Assembly (NCBI GenBank): GCA_947367285.1
Contig: CANBDB010000066.1
Span: 1-8,236, forward strand
Source of the DNA: an uncultured Clostridia bacterium
Lineage (GTDB): Bacteria; Bacillota; Clostridia; Oscillospirales; CAG-272
Direction: 5' to 3'
DNA length: 8,236 nucleotides
In this document: piece after piece, positions 1-7,109 of the stretch
Layout: every line of letters starts with the position of its first letter
Numbering within the stretch: the stretch's first letter is position 1
Position numbers and translations under genes: made by a program
The notes under the pieces: model-generated
Seen by the model: only the letters and a program-made list of their open reading frames with translations
Told to the model about the DNA's origin: nothing
Database searches by the model: none

Positions 1-71
1 TAATGATACGGCGACCACCGAGATCTACACCTATTAAGTCGTCGGCAGCGTCAGATGTGTATAAGAGACAG
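1..71 (+). other. Illumina P5 / Nextera adapter (synthetic, not genomic)
   Basis: Bases 2-30 are the P5 flow-cell sequence, 31-38 (CTATTAAG) sit where the i5 index belongs, and 39-71 are the Nextera Read 1 sequence ending in the Tn5 mosaic end AGATGTGTATAAGAGACAG (53-71). The order and lengths are exactly those of a Nextera library end. From memory the index matches Nextera XT i5 S518. This is untrimmed library sequence, so native DNA starts at 72 and nothing in 1-71 should be annotated biologically. Confidence 0.98.
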
Positions 72-111
72 ATATAGAGGGACAAACAAAAACTCTCAAA
101 ATTCAACTTGA

Positions 112-117
112 AGGGAG
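112..117 (+). promoter_or_regulatory. Ribosome binding site of the S8 protease gene
   Basis: AGGGAG lies 6 nt before the ATG at 124, which fixes that start. Only 52 genomic bases (72-123) precede the ATG, and I see no convincing -35/-10 pair in them, so the promoter was probably lost with the library fragment end. Confidence 0.7.
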
Positions 118-123
118 AACTTT

Positions 124-2454
124 ATGAAAAAATTACTCAGTCTTATCCTCGCCTTGACAATTCTTTCGTCCTGTCTCGCGCTTGTGGGGTGTAATTTGTG
201 GGATGGAATATTCGGTATGGAGACGACTACTCAGTCTTCAAATCCAACCGTAACCACGAAACCAACAACTACAACTAAGCCATCAACTCCAACCGTAACC
301 ACGAAACCAACAACTACAACTAAGCCATCAACTACAACCAAGCCCACCACAACGACCACGACCACAACGACTACAGGTTCATCCTCGGATACAGGAGAGA
401 TCGTTTGGGAAGAGAAGCAATATGTTGATCTTAGCTTGCGTGATGATTTTGTTCCCGGCGGTGTTATCGTATTATTGGATAGGAGGATCAGTGAACCCAA
501 TAAGATTCATGAAAAAGAATTCTTTGTCGGTGTCGAAATTGAAGAAATCGTAGATTTAACTCAAAGAACGAATCCGGTTGATCCCGATGAAGATTTTCAC
601 CAAATTTTGTGGATAGTATTGGTGGATAAATCCAAAGAAGCTGTTATTGAAGCAGCTACTATACTTATGGAGATACAAGGGATAGTTACTGCGCATCCCG
701 ACTATTATGTTTATCCCGAAACAGTTCCCAACGACCCGTATTATTCATTTACTACTACAAGTAGCGATCAATGGGGGTTAGACTCAATAGATATCTCTCT
801 TGTATGGGATTTTTCTACAGGAAGTGACTTCGTTCGCGTTGGAATAGTGGACTCCGGCATAGCTGCACACACTGATTTGAACGGTAATTATAGTAATGAA
901 GATGCATTTGATTTCTATGACACTACTACTAATATTCCTATATTATCAAAAAATGATGAAGACTCTCACGGTACTCATGTTGCCGGAATTATAGGGGCTG
1001 AAGGTAATAACGGAATTGGAATCAGTGGAATAAACTGGGATATTTCTTTAGTTCAATTAAGATCATTATATGCTCCCAGTTCTACACGTGCAATAATAAA
1101 TGCCATAAATTATGCAACCAATTTGTGGAATACAAATGAAAAAATTCACATACTAAGCTTTAGTATAGGTATGGGAGGTAATTATTCAGAGGTAGAAACC
1201 GCCATAAGAGCATTTTGTGAAAAAGGAGGCTTGTTTATTTGCTCGACAGGAAACAAGCCACAAGATAATGACTCAATACACCATTATCCTTCTTACTACG
1301 CATCCGATTCTTACGAAAATAAAATACCGAATATGATCAGTGTAGGTCGTATTGACATCAATGATGATCGCCCCGCGAGTGCTAACTGGGGAGAAAATGC
1401 TATATTGATCTATGCCCCCGGTCAAAATATATTAAGTACAACTCCCACTCAATTATGTACCGAAGGAAATTATTATGTGAATAGTCATAATGGAGTAAGA
1501 TTGGCTTGCGAATGTGAATACAAGCTGTATGAAGGAACATACCAATGGGTTCATACTTCCACTCATAAAGCAAACGGTTATCACTATATGTCTGGCAGTT
1601 CAATGTCCACGCCGCACGTATCGGGAGTAGCAGCGCTATTGTTATCAGTAAATCCAAGCTTGACGGCTGCTCAAATAAAGGAGTGTATTTTAGGCGGAGC
1701 TGAAAATATAACTATAACCACAGGCGGTGGCGAAGAGCAAGAAGTAAAAAAGCTAAATGCTTTTGGCGCTTTTCGATACTTAATGGATAATTATCCCGAC
1801 AACACCTCAACAATAGGAATTGAAGACAGCTCACACAGCGATTACGTAGACGCTTCTTCGGAATATTTTGTAAATAATACCTATATGCAAGAGCTTAACG
1901 TAAGTGATCCGGGAGAATATACCTTTACGGTTTCTGCAAGCAATGCTATCGAACTAAAATTTTATGACACTAATCTTAATGAGATTACAATATCTCAAGT
2001 AAAATCAAACGGTGATAAACAAATAGAATTTACATATAATCTATCCAAAAGCACGTACTACATTAGAGTGGAATTTACAAGTGGAACCGCTACCGGAAAT
2101 ATCAACATTGCGGTTGATGCTCCGGTTCACGTGCACGAGTATTTGGGATGGCTGTATAAGAACGACACTACGCATTATCAGAAATGTGTCGACTGCCATC
2201 ACGAGGAAACTGGCGCTCACGTTGTTAAAGTAAATACTGTTGTAAATAACGTTGGACGTTGTTTGTTGTGTAACGGACTTGTGAATTTTGATAACGGCTT
2301 CGGTCAGATAATCCACAACGTACAAAAGGTTTCAATAAACGGCTCATACATATTATCTAACGGAATTATAGTTCTCGTTGATGAGGACGTTGAGGCGTAC
2401 CTCAACGGCACGCTCGTGTTCTACGACAAGGACAAGCTACCCGAGCTGCAATAA
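124..2454 (+). CDS. Secreted lipoprotein subtilisin-like (S8) serine protease with Thr-rich spacer, PPC-like domain and CxxC tail
   Basis: A 776-residue surface serine endopeptidase; its substrate is unknown. Residues 1-23 are a lipoprotein signal (KK, hydrophobic core, lipobox LVGC with C23 as the likely lipidated residue; LSSC at 14-17 is a weaker second match). Residues 41-84 are a Thr/Pro/Lys spacer, probably crossing the cell wall, ending in ten Thr. About 98-200 resembles an S8 pro-domain, ending in AHPDYYVYPE. The catalytic domain (about 215-555) shows Asp243 (IVDSGI), His282 (SHGTHVAG), oxyanion Asn377 (STGN) and Ser493 (GSSMSTPH), so it should be active. About 50 residues containing C445, C462 and C464 are inserted just before the catalytic Ser motif. 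About 575-665 resembles a bacterial pre-peptidase C-terminal (PPC) beta domain. The tail has HVHEY, C688xxC691 and C713xxC716, possibly a metal site, then a short Gly/Val-rich end. Domain calls outside the S8 core are by eye. The start is set by AGGGAG 6 nt upstream. Much of the gene is richer in A+T than its neighbours. Confidence 0.93.
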   Translation: MKKLLSLILALTILSSCLALVGCNLWDGIFGMETTTQSSNPTVTTKPTTTTKPSTPTVTTKPTTTTKPSTTTKPTTTTTTTTTTGSSSDTGEIVWEEKQYVDLSLRDDFVPGGVIVLLDRRISEPNKIHEKEFFVGVEIEEIVDLTQRTNPVDPDEDFHQILWIVLVDKSKEAVIEAATILMEIQGIVTAHPDYYVYPETVPNDPYYSFTTTSSDQWGLDSIDISLVWDFSTGSDFVRVGIVDSGIAAHTDLNGNYSNEDAFDFYDTTTNIPILSKNDEDSHGTHVAGIIGAEGNNGIGISGINWDISLVQLRSLYAPSSTRAIINAINYATNLWNTNEKIHILSFSIGMGGNYSEVETAIRAFCEKGGLFICSTGNKPQDNDSIHHYPSYYASDSYENKIPNMISVGRIDINDDRPASANWGENAILIYAPGQNILSTTPTQLCTEGNYYVNSHNGVRLACECEYKLYEGTYQWVHTSTHKANGYHYMSGSSMSTPHVSGVAALLLSVNPSLTAAQIKECILGGAENITITTGGGEEQEVKKLNAFGAFRYLMDNYPDNTSTIGIEDSSHSDYVDASSEYFVNNTYMQELNVSDPGEYTFTVSASNAIELKFYDTNLNEITISQVKSNGDKQIEFTYNLSKSTYYIRVEFTSGTATGNINIAVDAPVHVHEYLGWLYKNDTTHYQKCVDCHHEETGAHVVKVNTVVNNVGRCLLCNGLVNFDNGFGQIIHNVQKVSINGSYILSNGIIVLVDEDVEAYLNGTLVFYDKDKLPELQ
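244..333 (+). repeat. Perfect 45-bp tandem duplication in the Thr/Pro/Lys spacer
   Basis: Bases 244-288 and 289-333 are identical at all 45 positions and encode PTVTTKPTTTTKPST twice. A degenerate Thr-rich continuation follows to about 375. Because the unit is in frame (15 codons), copy-number change would lengthen or shorten the spacer without breaking the gene. Perfect identity, including synonymous positions, points to a recent duplication. Confidence 0.95.
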
Positions 2455-2465
2455 GTCAAACAAAC

Positions 2466-2492
2466 AAGCGAGTATGCACCGCATACTCGCTT
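2466..2492. terminator. Bidirectional intrinsic terminator between convergent genes
   Basis: A perfect 12-bp inverted repeat (2466-2477 with 2481-2492) with a 3-nt loop. On the + strand it runs into TTTTATTTATT. On the - strand it is followed by TTGTTTGTTT. It lies 12 bp past the protease stop and 11 bp past the DUF1385 stop, so one hairpin can end transcription from both sides. Confidence 0.88.
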
Positions 2493-2502
2493 TTATTTAT
2501 TA

Positions 2503-3441
2503 TCAGATAAGATCCGAGCCGTCGTCGGGGATAACCTCTTTTACGGATGCGATAGCGCACTCGATCATATCGTCGGTGGGCTCAAGAACCGTAATTCTCT
2601 GCATAAAGAGACCGGGCGCGGAAAGGATTTTCACGATAGCATTATCATGCTTGCCCGCAAATTTGATGAACTCATATCCAATTCCCATAGTAATGGGGAG
2701 AAGAAGGAGCTTAACGAGAGTTCTCACAACCGTGGGAAGTCCCGCAGGGATCAAAAATCCAATGAAAATGCTCACAAGCACCATAACGATAAGGAAGCTT
2801 GTTCCGCATCTGGGATGGAATCTTCCCTGCTTTCTCACGTTCTCAACGGTGAGCTCAAGTCCTGCCTCGTAGCAGAAGATGGTTTTGTGCTCGGCACCGT
2901 GATACTGGAACGTGCGCTTAATGTCGGGCATTCTGGAAACCGCGCCCATATAGGCAACGAGGATCACTATTTTGAATACGCCCTCAAAAATGGACTTTAT
3001 AATTCTATTGCCCACAAGCACGGGAAGTACCTTACCGAGAAGATCGTAAAGGAAAGTGGGGAGCCAAATAAAGAGTCCCACTGAGAGAAGAACTGCAAAA
3101 ATTACGGAAATGACGCCGATTACGGTCATTGTTCCCTTTTTAATCTCCTCTTCATCATCAAGTCCGGCAATTTCCGCGGACTTCATAAGTGCCTTATATC
3201 CCATTATCATTGAAGATGCAAAGTTGAATACTCCGCGAACAACGGGCACTTTTTTGAGCTTATCAATGATGCTCGTTTTCTTGTTTTCGGGCTCGTTATC
3301 CCACACGTCGAGAACAATCTCTCCCTTTGTGTTGCGAACCGCCATCGCGCTCTTTTTGGGGCCGCGCATCATAATTCCCTCTATCAGTGCCTGACCGCCG
3401 ATAGAGGTTTTTTTAGCCATACAAGCTTTATTTTCCGACAT
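2503..3441 (-). CDS. DUF1385 family (YqhQ-like) integral membrane protein
   Basis: A 312-residue membrane protein of the DUF1385/YqhQ family, which is widespread in Bacillota and has no settled function; some databases call it a putative metal-dependent enzyme. The diagnostic N-terminal block IGGQALIEGIMMRGPKK lies at 14-30. Hydrophobic segments that could span the membrane lie at about 104-130, 153-168, 215-234 and 240-257. Between them sit two conserved polar blocks, HGAEHK (181-186) and HPRCGTSF (209-216), whose His, Glu and Cys residues are plausible metal ligands; that is inference. The ATG at 3441 has GGAG 5 nt upstream (3447-3450), which supports this start over the internal Met8. It lies 21 nt downstream of the prs-like gene on the same strand, so the two are probably co-transcribed, with transcription ending at the hairpin at 2466-2492. 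It looks intact. Confidence 0.9.
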   Translation of the reverse strand: MSENKACMAKKTSIGGQALIEGIMMRGPKKSAMAVRNTKGEIVLDVWDNEPENKKTSIIDKLKKVPVVRGVFNFASSMIMGYKALMKSAEIAGLDDEEEIKKGTMTVIGVISVIFAVLLSVGLFIWLPTFLYDLLGKVLPVLVGNRIIKSIFEGVFKIVILVAYMGAVSRMPDIKRTFQYHGAEHKTIFCYEAGLELTVENVRKQGRFHPRCGTSFLIVMVLVSIFIGFLIPAGLPTVVRTLVKLLLLPITMGIGYEFIKFAGKHDNAIVKILSAPGLFMQRITVLEPTDDMIECAIASVKEVIPDDGSDLI

Positions 3442-3462
3442 ATTTTCTCCGTTTAATGTAAT

Positions 3463-4575
3463 TTATCTTTTGCCGTACTTAACAAGCACGTTATTGATTC
3501 TATCAACGGGGTCAAGGAGACTGCTGATAGTATCATCGTGGTTAAGTGTGTCAATGAGGAATGCAACGTACTTGCACATATTAACCTCACACCACCATTC
3601 TTTACCCTCAAGCTCGGGCTTGTGGTAAACGAGGTTTGTAGTGAAGATTTTATCAATAAGGCCTTCCTCATACGCCTTATCAAATTTTTCAAAGCCGCTT
3701 GTGAAGAGACCAAAGGTTGCAAAGTTGAAAATTCTCTTTGCGCCCTTTGCCTTGAGCTGCTTTGCAACGTCAAGGAGGGAGTCGCCGCTGGCGATCATAT
3801 CGTCAACGATAATAACGTCCTTACCGTGAAGGTCCTGACCGAGGTATTCGTGCGCCTCGATGGGGTTTCTTCCGTTAACGATAACGGAATAATTTCTGCG
3901 CTTGTAGAACATACCGATATCTATTCCAAGCACGCTGGAGTAGTACATACATCTCTGCATAGCACCTTCGTCGGGGGATATCATTGCTAGGTGGTCCTTG
4001 TCCACGATAATGTCGGGCACGTTCTTAACGAGTGCCTTGATCATCTGATATGTGGGCTGAACGTTATCAAAGCCGGAAAGCGGCACTGCATTATTGATTC
4101 GGGGGTCATGCGCGTCAAATGTAAGGAAGTTGGAAACGCCCATTCCCATAAGCTCCTGGAGCATAAGAGCACAGTCAAGTGACTCTCTCGCGCTTCTCTT
4201 GTGCTGACGGCCCTCGTAGAGCATGAGCATAATAACGGTAATTCTTCTTGCCTTGCCCGCGATAGCCGCGATAGTGCGCTTGAGATCGCAATAATGGTCA
4301 TCGGGACTCATGGGCACCTGCATACCGTACATCTCGTAGGTTACACTATAGTTAAAGCAGTCTGTAACGATATAAACGTCGTCACCACGGAGAGTTTGGT
4401 TAATTACGCACTTTGCCTCACCCGTGCCAAATCTCGGGCACTTGTGGTCAACGAGGAAGGTATCCTCGGGCTGTGACTGTCTCCATTCCTTGAGGTATTC
4501 GTCGACCTGCGAAACAAATTTTTCGCAGCCCTTCATACCAATTACTCTAAGTTCACCGTAAAGTTCGTTTTTCAT
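3463..4575 (-). CDS. prs: Ribose-phosphate pyrophosphokinase (PRPP synthetase), long divergent clostridial form
   Basis: Predicted to make PRPP from ribose 5-phosphate and ATP in the cytoplasm, feeding purine, pyrimidine, His, Trp and NAD synthesis. With this start it has 370 residues, against about 315 for classical Prs. Recognisable family blocks, in order, are FGTGE and LRGDDVYIV in the N-terminal half, GRQHKRS (R123-Q124, the ATP-binding RQ pair), FDAHD (His156), SPDEG, the flexible-loop KRR (225-227) and the PRPP loop VDDMIASGDS (257-266). The loop differs from the usual VDDMIDTxGT: Ala262 replaces the usual second Asp. I recall related loops in other Clostridia, so this is probably a lineage form rather than a broken enzyme. 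The start is uncertain. An in-frame ATG at 4584 has AGGGGG only 2 nt before it, too close; the ATG at 4575 is 11 nt from it and fits better. It heads a probable two-gene unit with DUF1385. Confidence 0.88.
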   Translation of the reverse strand: MKNELYGELRVIGMKGCEKFVSQVDEYLKEWRQSQPEDTFLVDHKCPRFGTGEAKCVINQTLRGDDVYIVTDCFNYSVTYEMYGMQVPMSPDDHYCDLKRTIAAIAGKARRITVIMLMLYEGRQHKRSARESLDCALMLQELMGMGVSNFLTFDAHDPRINNAVPLSGFDNVQPTYQMIKALVKNVPDIIVDKDHLAMISPDEGAMQRCMYYSSVLGIDIGMFYKRRNYSVIVNGRNPIEAHEYLGQDLHGKDVIIVDDMIASGDSLLDVAKQLKAKGAKRIFNFATFGLFTSGFEKFDKAYEEGLIDKIFTTNLVYHKPELEGKEWWCEVNMCKYVAFLIDTLNHDDTISSLLDPVDRINNVLVKYGKR

Positions 4576-4586
4576 GTTAGTCATTT

Positions 4587-4592
4587 CCCCCT
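4587..4592 (-). promoter_or_regulatory. Ribosome binding site of the prs-like gene; decides its start
   Basis: AGGGGG on the - strand is the only purine-rich Shine-Dalgarno-like tract here. Its spacing is 11 nt to the ATG at 4575 but 2 nt to the ATG at 4584, so translation most likely begins at 4575. Confidence 0.55.
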
Positions 4593-4613
4593 GAAAATAT
4601 CAAATTATGTCTT

Positions 4614-4643
4614 ATTATAGCACAAATAAACATATTTTGACAA
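4614..4643 (-). promoter_or_regulatory. Sigma-A type promoter with extended -10 for prs-DUF1385
   Basis: On the - strand, TTGTCA (4643-4638, 5/6 to consensus) is separated by 18 bp from a perfect TATAAT (4619-4614) preceded by TGC, an extended -10. The predicted start of transcription near 4607 gives a leader of about 30 nt before the ATG at 4575. It lies in the 133-bp gap downstream of mutS2, so prs-DUF1385 can be transcribed independently of recO-mutS2. Confidence 0.8.
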
Positions 4644-4656
4644 TATATTATTTGAT

Positions 4657-4684
4657 GATTTTTATTGATTTTTAGGTGATTTTT
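4657..4684 (-). promoter_or_regulatory. Three phased A-tracts upstream of the prs promoter (UP-like or curved DNA)
   Basis: Three copies of AAAAATC on the - strand have 5-nt A-tracts at 4663-4659, 4673-4669 and 4684-4680. The tract centres are 10 and 11 bp apart, one helical turn. They lie about 50-77 bp upstream of the predicted transcription start. This is the arrangement expected of intrinsically bent promoter DNA or an UP-like contact; the function is inferred. Confidence 0.5.
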
Positions 4685-4708
4685 GTTGCACTTCGCACTA
4701 CTTTCTGC

Positions 4709-7099
4709 CTATTTCAGTTCAACAACGGTAACACCGCCGTCGCCCTCGCCGTACTGACCAATGCGGTAGGACTTGATTCTGCTATCGCGACGAAGGTATT
4801 CCCAAAGTGCCTTTTTGAGCGCACCCGTTCCCTTGCCGTGAATAAGTCGAACCGTATGATAGCCGACGAGCATTGCCTCGTCGAGATATTTGTCAACCTT
4901 CATCCACGCCTCGTCACCGTTCATTCCGCGAAGGTCAATCTCGTCCTTGCAGTCGCGACTAACGGTTGCGCGGTAATCGGTCGCCTTTGCCTTTTTGCCC
5001 GACTTGTCGGTAAAGGAAGGTGTGTTTTCTATTAGTTTAAGATTTTTGAGCTTCGTTTTTGTCTTGATAATTCCCGCCTGAACGGTCACGTTGCCGTTCT
5101 TGTCGGGCGCTTCAACAACGAATCCGTTCTTGTCGATATTGACGATATAAACCTCGTCACCAACGCGAAGAGGACGCGGAAGAACGTACTCCTTGTCCAC
5201 CTTTTCCTCAACGGGATTGTACTTGCTCTCGTTATCACGAAGGTACGCGCGCATTTTTCTTCTCGCCTCGTCGACCTCGTCTCCGAGTCTTTCGCTATCT
5301 CGCTGCTTGCGGAGCTTATCCATCTCGGCAAGAATATAATCACTCGACGCCTTTGCACTTTGAACCATCGCATTTGCCTTTTCACGCGATTTTTCAAGTG
5401 TGCGATCCGCCTCGGCAAGCTTGCGGTTCAATATCTTCTCGCTATCCGCCTTAAAGCGCTCGTATTCAATGCGAAGCTCCTCGGCTCTCGCACGCTCGCG
5501 CTCCATTTGTATTCTGCTCTCCTCGAGCTTTTCAATTACCGTTTCAAAATTTCTATCCTCGCTACCGATAAATGCCTTGGCACGTTCAACTATTTTTTCA
5601 TCAAGACCTAGCTTTGAAGAAATGGCAAACGCGTTGGATTTACCCGGTGTACCGATAATGAGCTTGTACGTTGGCTTGAGTGTTGCCACGTCAAACTCAC
5701 AGCTCGCGTTTGTTACGCCCTCGGTTTGAAGCGCGTATGCCTTGAGCTCGGCATAGTGAGTGGTCGCCATACACATAGCACCCTTCTCTCTCACCGCCTC
5801 AATAATCGAGTGGGCGAGTGCCGCGCCCTCAACGGGGTCAGTTCCTGCGCAAAGCTCGTCAAAGAGAACAAGGGATTCACCCGTGATGCCGTCAAGCATT
5901 TTCACTATGCTAACCATATGTGACGAGAAGGTTGAGAGCGACTGCTCAATGCTTTGCGCGTCACCAATATCCGCAAAGATATTGTCAAATATGCAAAGCT
6001 CACTTCCCTCGTCACAGGGAATATGAAGTCCCGACTGCGCCATAAGAGCAAAAAGTCCGAGTGTTTTGAGAGTTACCGTCTTACCGCCCGTGTTGGGGCC
6101 CGTGATAATGAGAGTATCGTTTCCGCCCTCAATCATAAGGTCAACGGGAACAACTCTGTCCCTGTCGATAAGGGGATGGCGCGCCTTCTTGAGATTGACC
6201 GTTCTTCCCTTCGGAATGGCGGGAGAGATACCGTTCATTCTTTGGCTGAGAGTAGCGCAGGCAAAATAGAAAGCGATCTCGGAAATATTGCGATAGTTGA
6301 GCCAAATCGCATTTGAAGCGTCGCTGACAAGTGCCGAAAGCTCGGCTAAAATGCGCTCCATCTCGTGTTCCTCACGGGACTGAAGCATACGAAGCTCGTT
6401 GTTCGCCTCAACAACCGAGGCAGGCTCAATAAACATAGTAGCGCCCGAGGCGGAGGTATCGTGCAAAAGACCTTTAACCTCGTTTTTGCACTCCGCCTTT
6501 ACGGGAACAACGTATCTTCCGTTACGCATGGTAACTATGTTTTCTTGAAGATACTTCGAGTGCGAGCCAACGGTCACGTATTTTTGCAAAATATCCTTTA
6601 TTCTATTGTTTTCATTTCTGATTTTTCGTCTTATTTCCGCAAGTGCGGGGCTTGCCTCGTCCGCCATCATCTCCTCGGAGATAATGGAACGGAAAATGCG
6701 CTCCTCGAGCTTTCTATCGGGAATAAGGCGGTCAAATATCTCGTCGAGAGAGGTTTCAAAAAGCTTGTTGCCGTTAAGATAGTCAATTAGCATTCTCGAC
6801 GCGCGCAAAACACCTGCGACGTCAAGTAGCTCCCTCATTGAAAGCACCGCGCCCTTGTCCGCGCGCTCGCAGGATGCACCCACGTCGCGCACGTTGGGAA
6901 TGGATGGCATTCCCTTTGCATTGGTAAGGCGGAGTGCGTCGGTGGTTCTTCTTTGACGGCGAATTATCACCACGGGGTCCGCGCTCGGTTCAAGTGCCGT
7001 CGCCATAGCCGAAGCTCCCTCGGTCATAGCACATTCAGCGAGAAGTGCCTTTATTTTATCAAATTCAAGTGTTGTAAATAACTGTTCCGAATATTTCAT
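4709..7099 (-). CDS. mutS2: MutS2 ATPase/endonuclease with C-terminal Smr domain
   Basis: A full-length 796-residue MutS2, close to the usual size of about 780-790. The N-terminal core/lever region runs to about 300. The ABC-type ATPase has Walker A GPNTGGKT (334-341), Walker B LVLFDE (410-415) followed by CAGTDP, and MATTHYAELK (444-453). About 505-625 is a long charged coiled coil, about 643-690 a KOW-like beta segment, and about 718-796 the Smr domain with DLRG (722-725), HGKGTG (754-759) and GDGGVTVVELK at the end. It lacks the mismatch-recognition domain of MutS1. Family members dimerise, bind branched DNA and suppress homologous recombination in some species; in Bacillus subtilis MutS2 (RqcU) acts on collided ribosomes. 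Which role holds here cannot be read from sequence. All key motifs are intact. It starts 8 nt after recO, with its AAGGA overlapping the recO stop. I see no clear terminator after its TAG. Confidence 0.97.
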   Translation of the reverse strand: MKYSEQLFTTLEFDKIKALLAECAMTEGASAMATALEPSADPVVIIRRQRRTTDALRLTNAKGMPSIPNVRDVGASCERADKGAVLSMRELLDVAGVLRASRMLIDYLNGNKLFETSLDEIFDRLIPDRKLEERIFRSIISEEMMADEASPALAEIRRKIRNENNRIKDILQKYVTVGSHSKYLQENIVTMRNGRYVVPVKAECKNEVKGLLHDTSASGATMFIEPASVVEANNELRMLQSREEHEMERILAELSALVSDASNAIWLNYRNISEIAFYFACATLSQRMNGISPAIPKGRTVNLKKARHPLIDRDRVVPVDLMIEGGNDTLIITGPNTGGKTVTLKTLGLFALMAQSGLHIPCDEGSELCIFDNIFADIGDAQSIEQSLSTFSSHMVSIVKMLDGITGESLVLFDELCAGTDPVEGAALAHSIIEAVREKGAMCMATTHYAELKAYALQTEGVTNASCEFDVATLKPTYKLIIGTPGKSNAFAISSKLGLDEKIVERAKAFIGSEDRNFETVIEKLEESRIQMERERARAEELRIEYERFKADSEKILNRKLAEADRTLEKSREKANAMVQSAKASSDYILAEMDKLRKQRDSERLGDEVDEARRKMRAYLRDNESKYNPVEEKVDKEYVLPRPLRVGDEVYIVNIDKNGFVVEAPDKNGNVTVQAGIIKTKTKLKNLKLIENTPSFTDKSGKKAKATDYRATVSRDCKDEIDLRGMNGDEAWMKVDKYLDEAMLVGYHTVRLIHGKGTGALKKALWEYLRRDSRIKSYRIGQYGEGDGGVTVVELK

Positions 7100-7104
7100 A
7101 ATTT

Positions 7105-7109
7105 TCCTT
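7105..7109 (-). promoter_or_regulatory. mutS2 ribosome binding site overlapping the recO stop codon
   Basis: On the - strand AAGGA uses the last two A of the recO TAA stop (7110-7108) and lies 5 nt before the mutS2 ATG at 7099. This suggests translational coupling of the two genes. Confidence 0.75.

Noticed and set aside
331..375. Phase-variation switch in the Thr tract
   Set aside because: The tract is made of mixed ACN codons rather than a mononucleotide run, and the 45-bp unit is a multiple of three, so slippage would change length and not switch the gene off.
231..500. Antisense 89-residue frame rich in Val
   Set aside because: It is the complement of the Thr-rich spacer of the protease (ACN codons read as Val in antisense) and has no independent support.
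2378..3394. + strand frames of 112-164 residues opposite DUF1385
   Set aside because: They lie opposite an intact family member; the first also crosses the terminator hairpin at 2466-2492.
4644..4708. Terminator after mutS2
   Set aside because: Only a 4-bp, partly wobble hairpin near GTGCGAAGTGC is visible on the - strand, with no T-run, so I do not call it.
4676..6790. Several + strand frames of 60-140 residues opposite mutS2
   Set aside because: mutS2 is complete with all motifs. The antisense frames show no recognisable domain or good ribosome site and are shadows.
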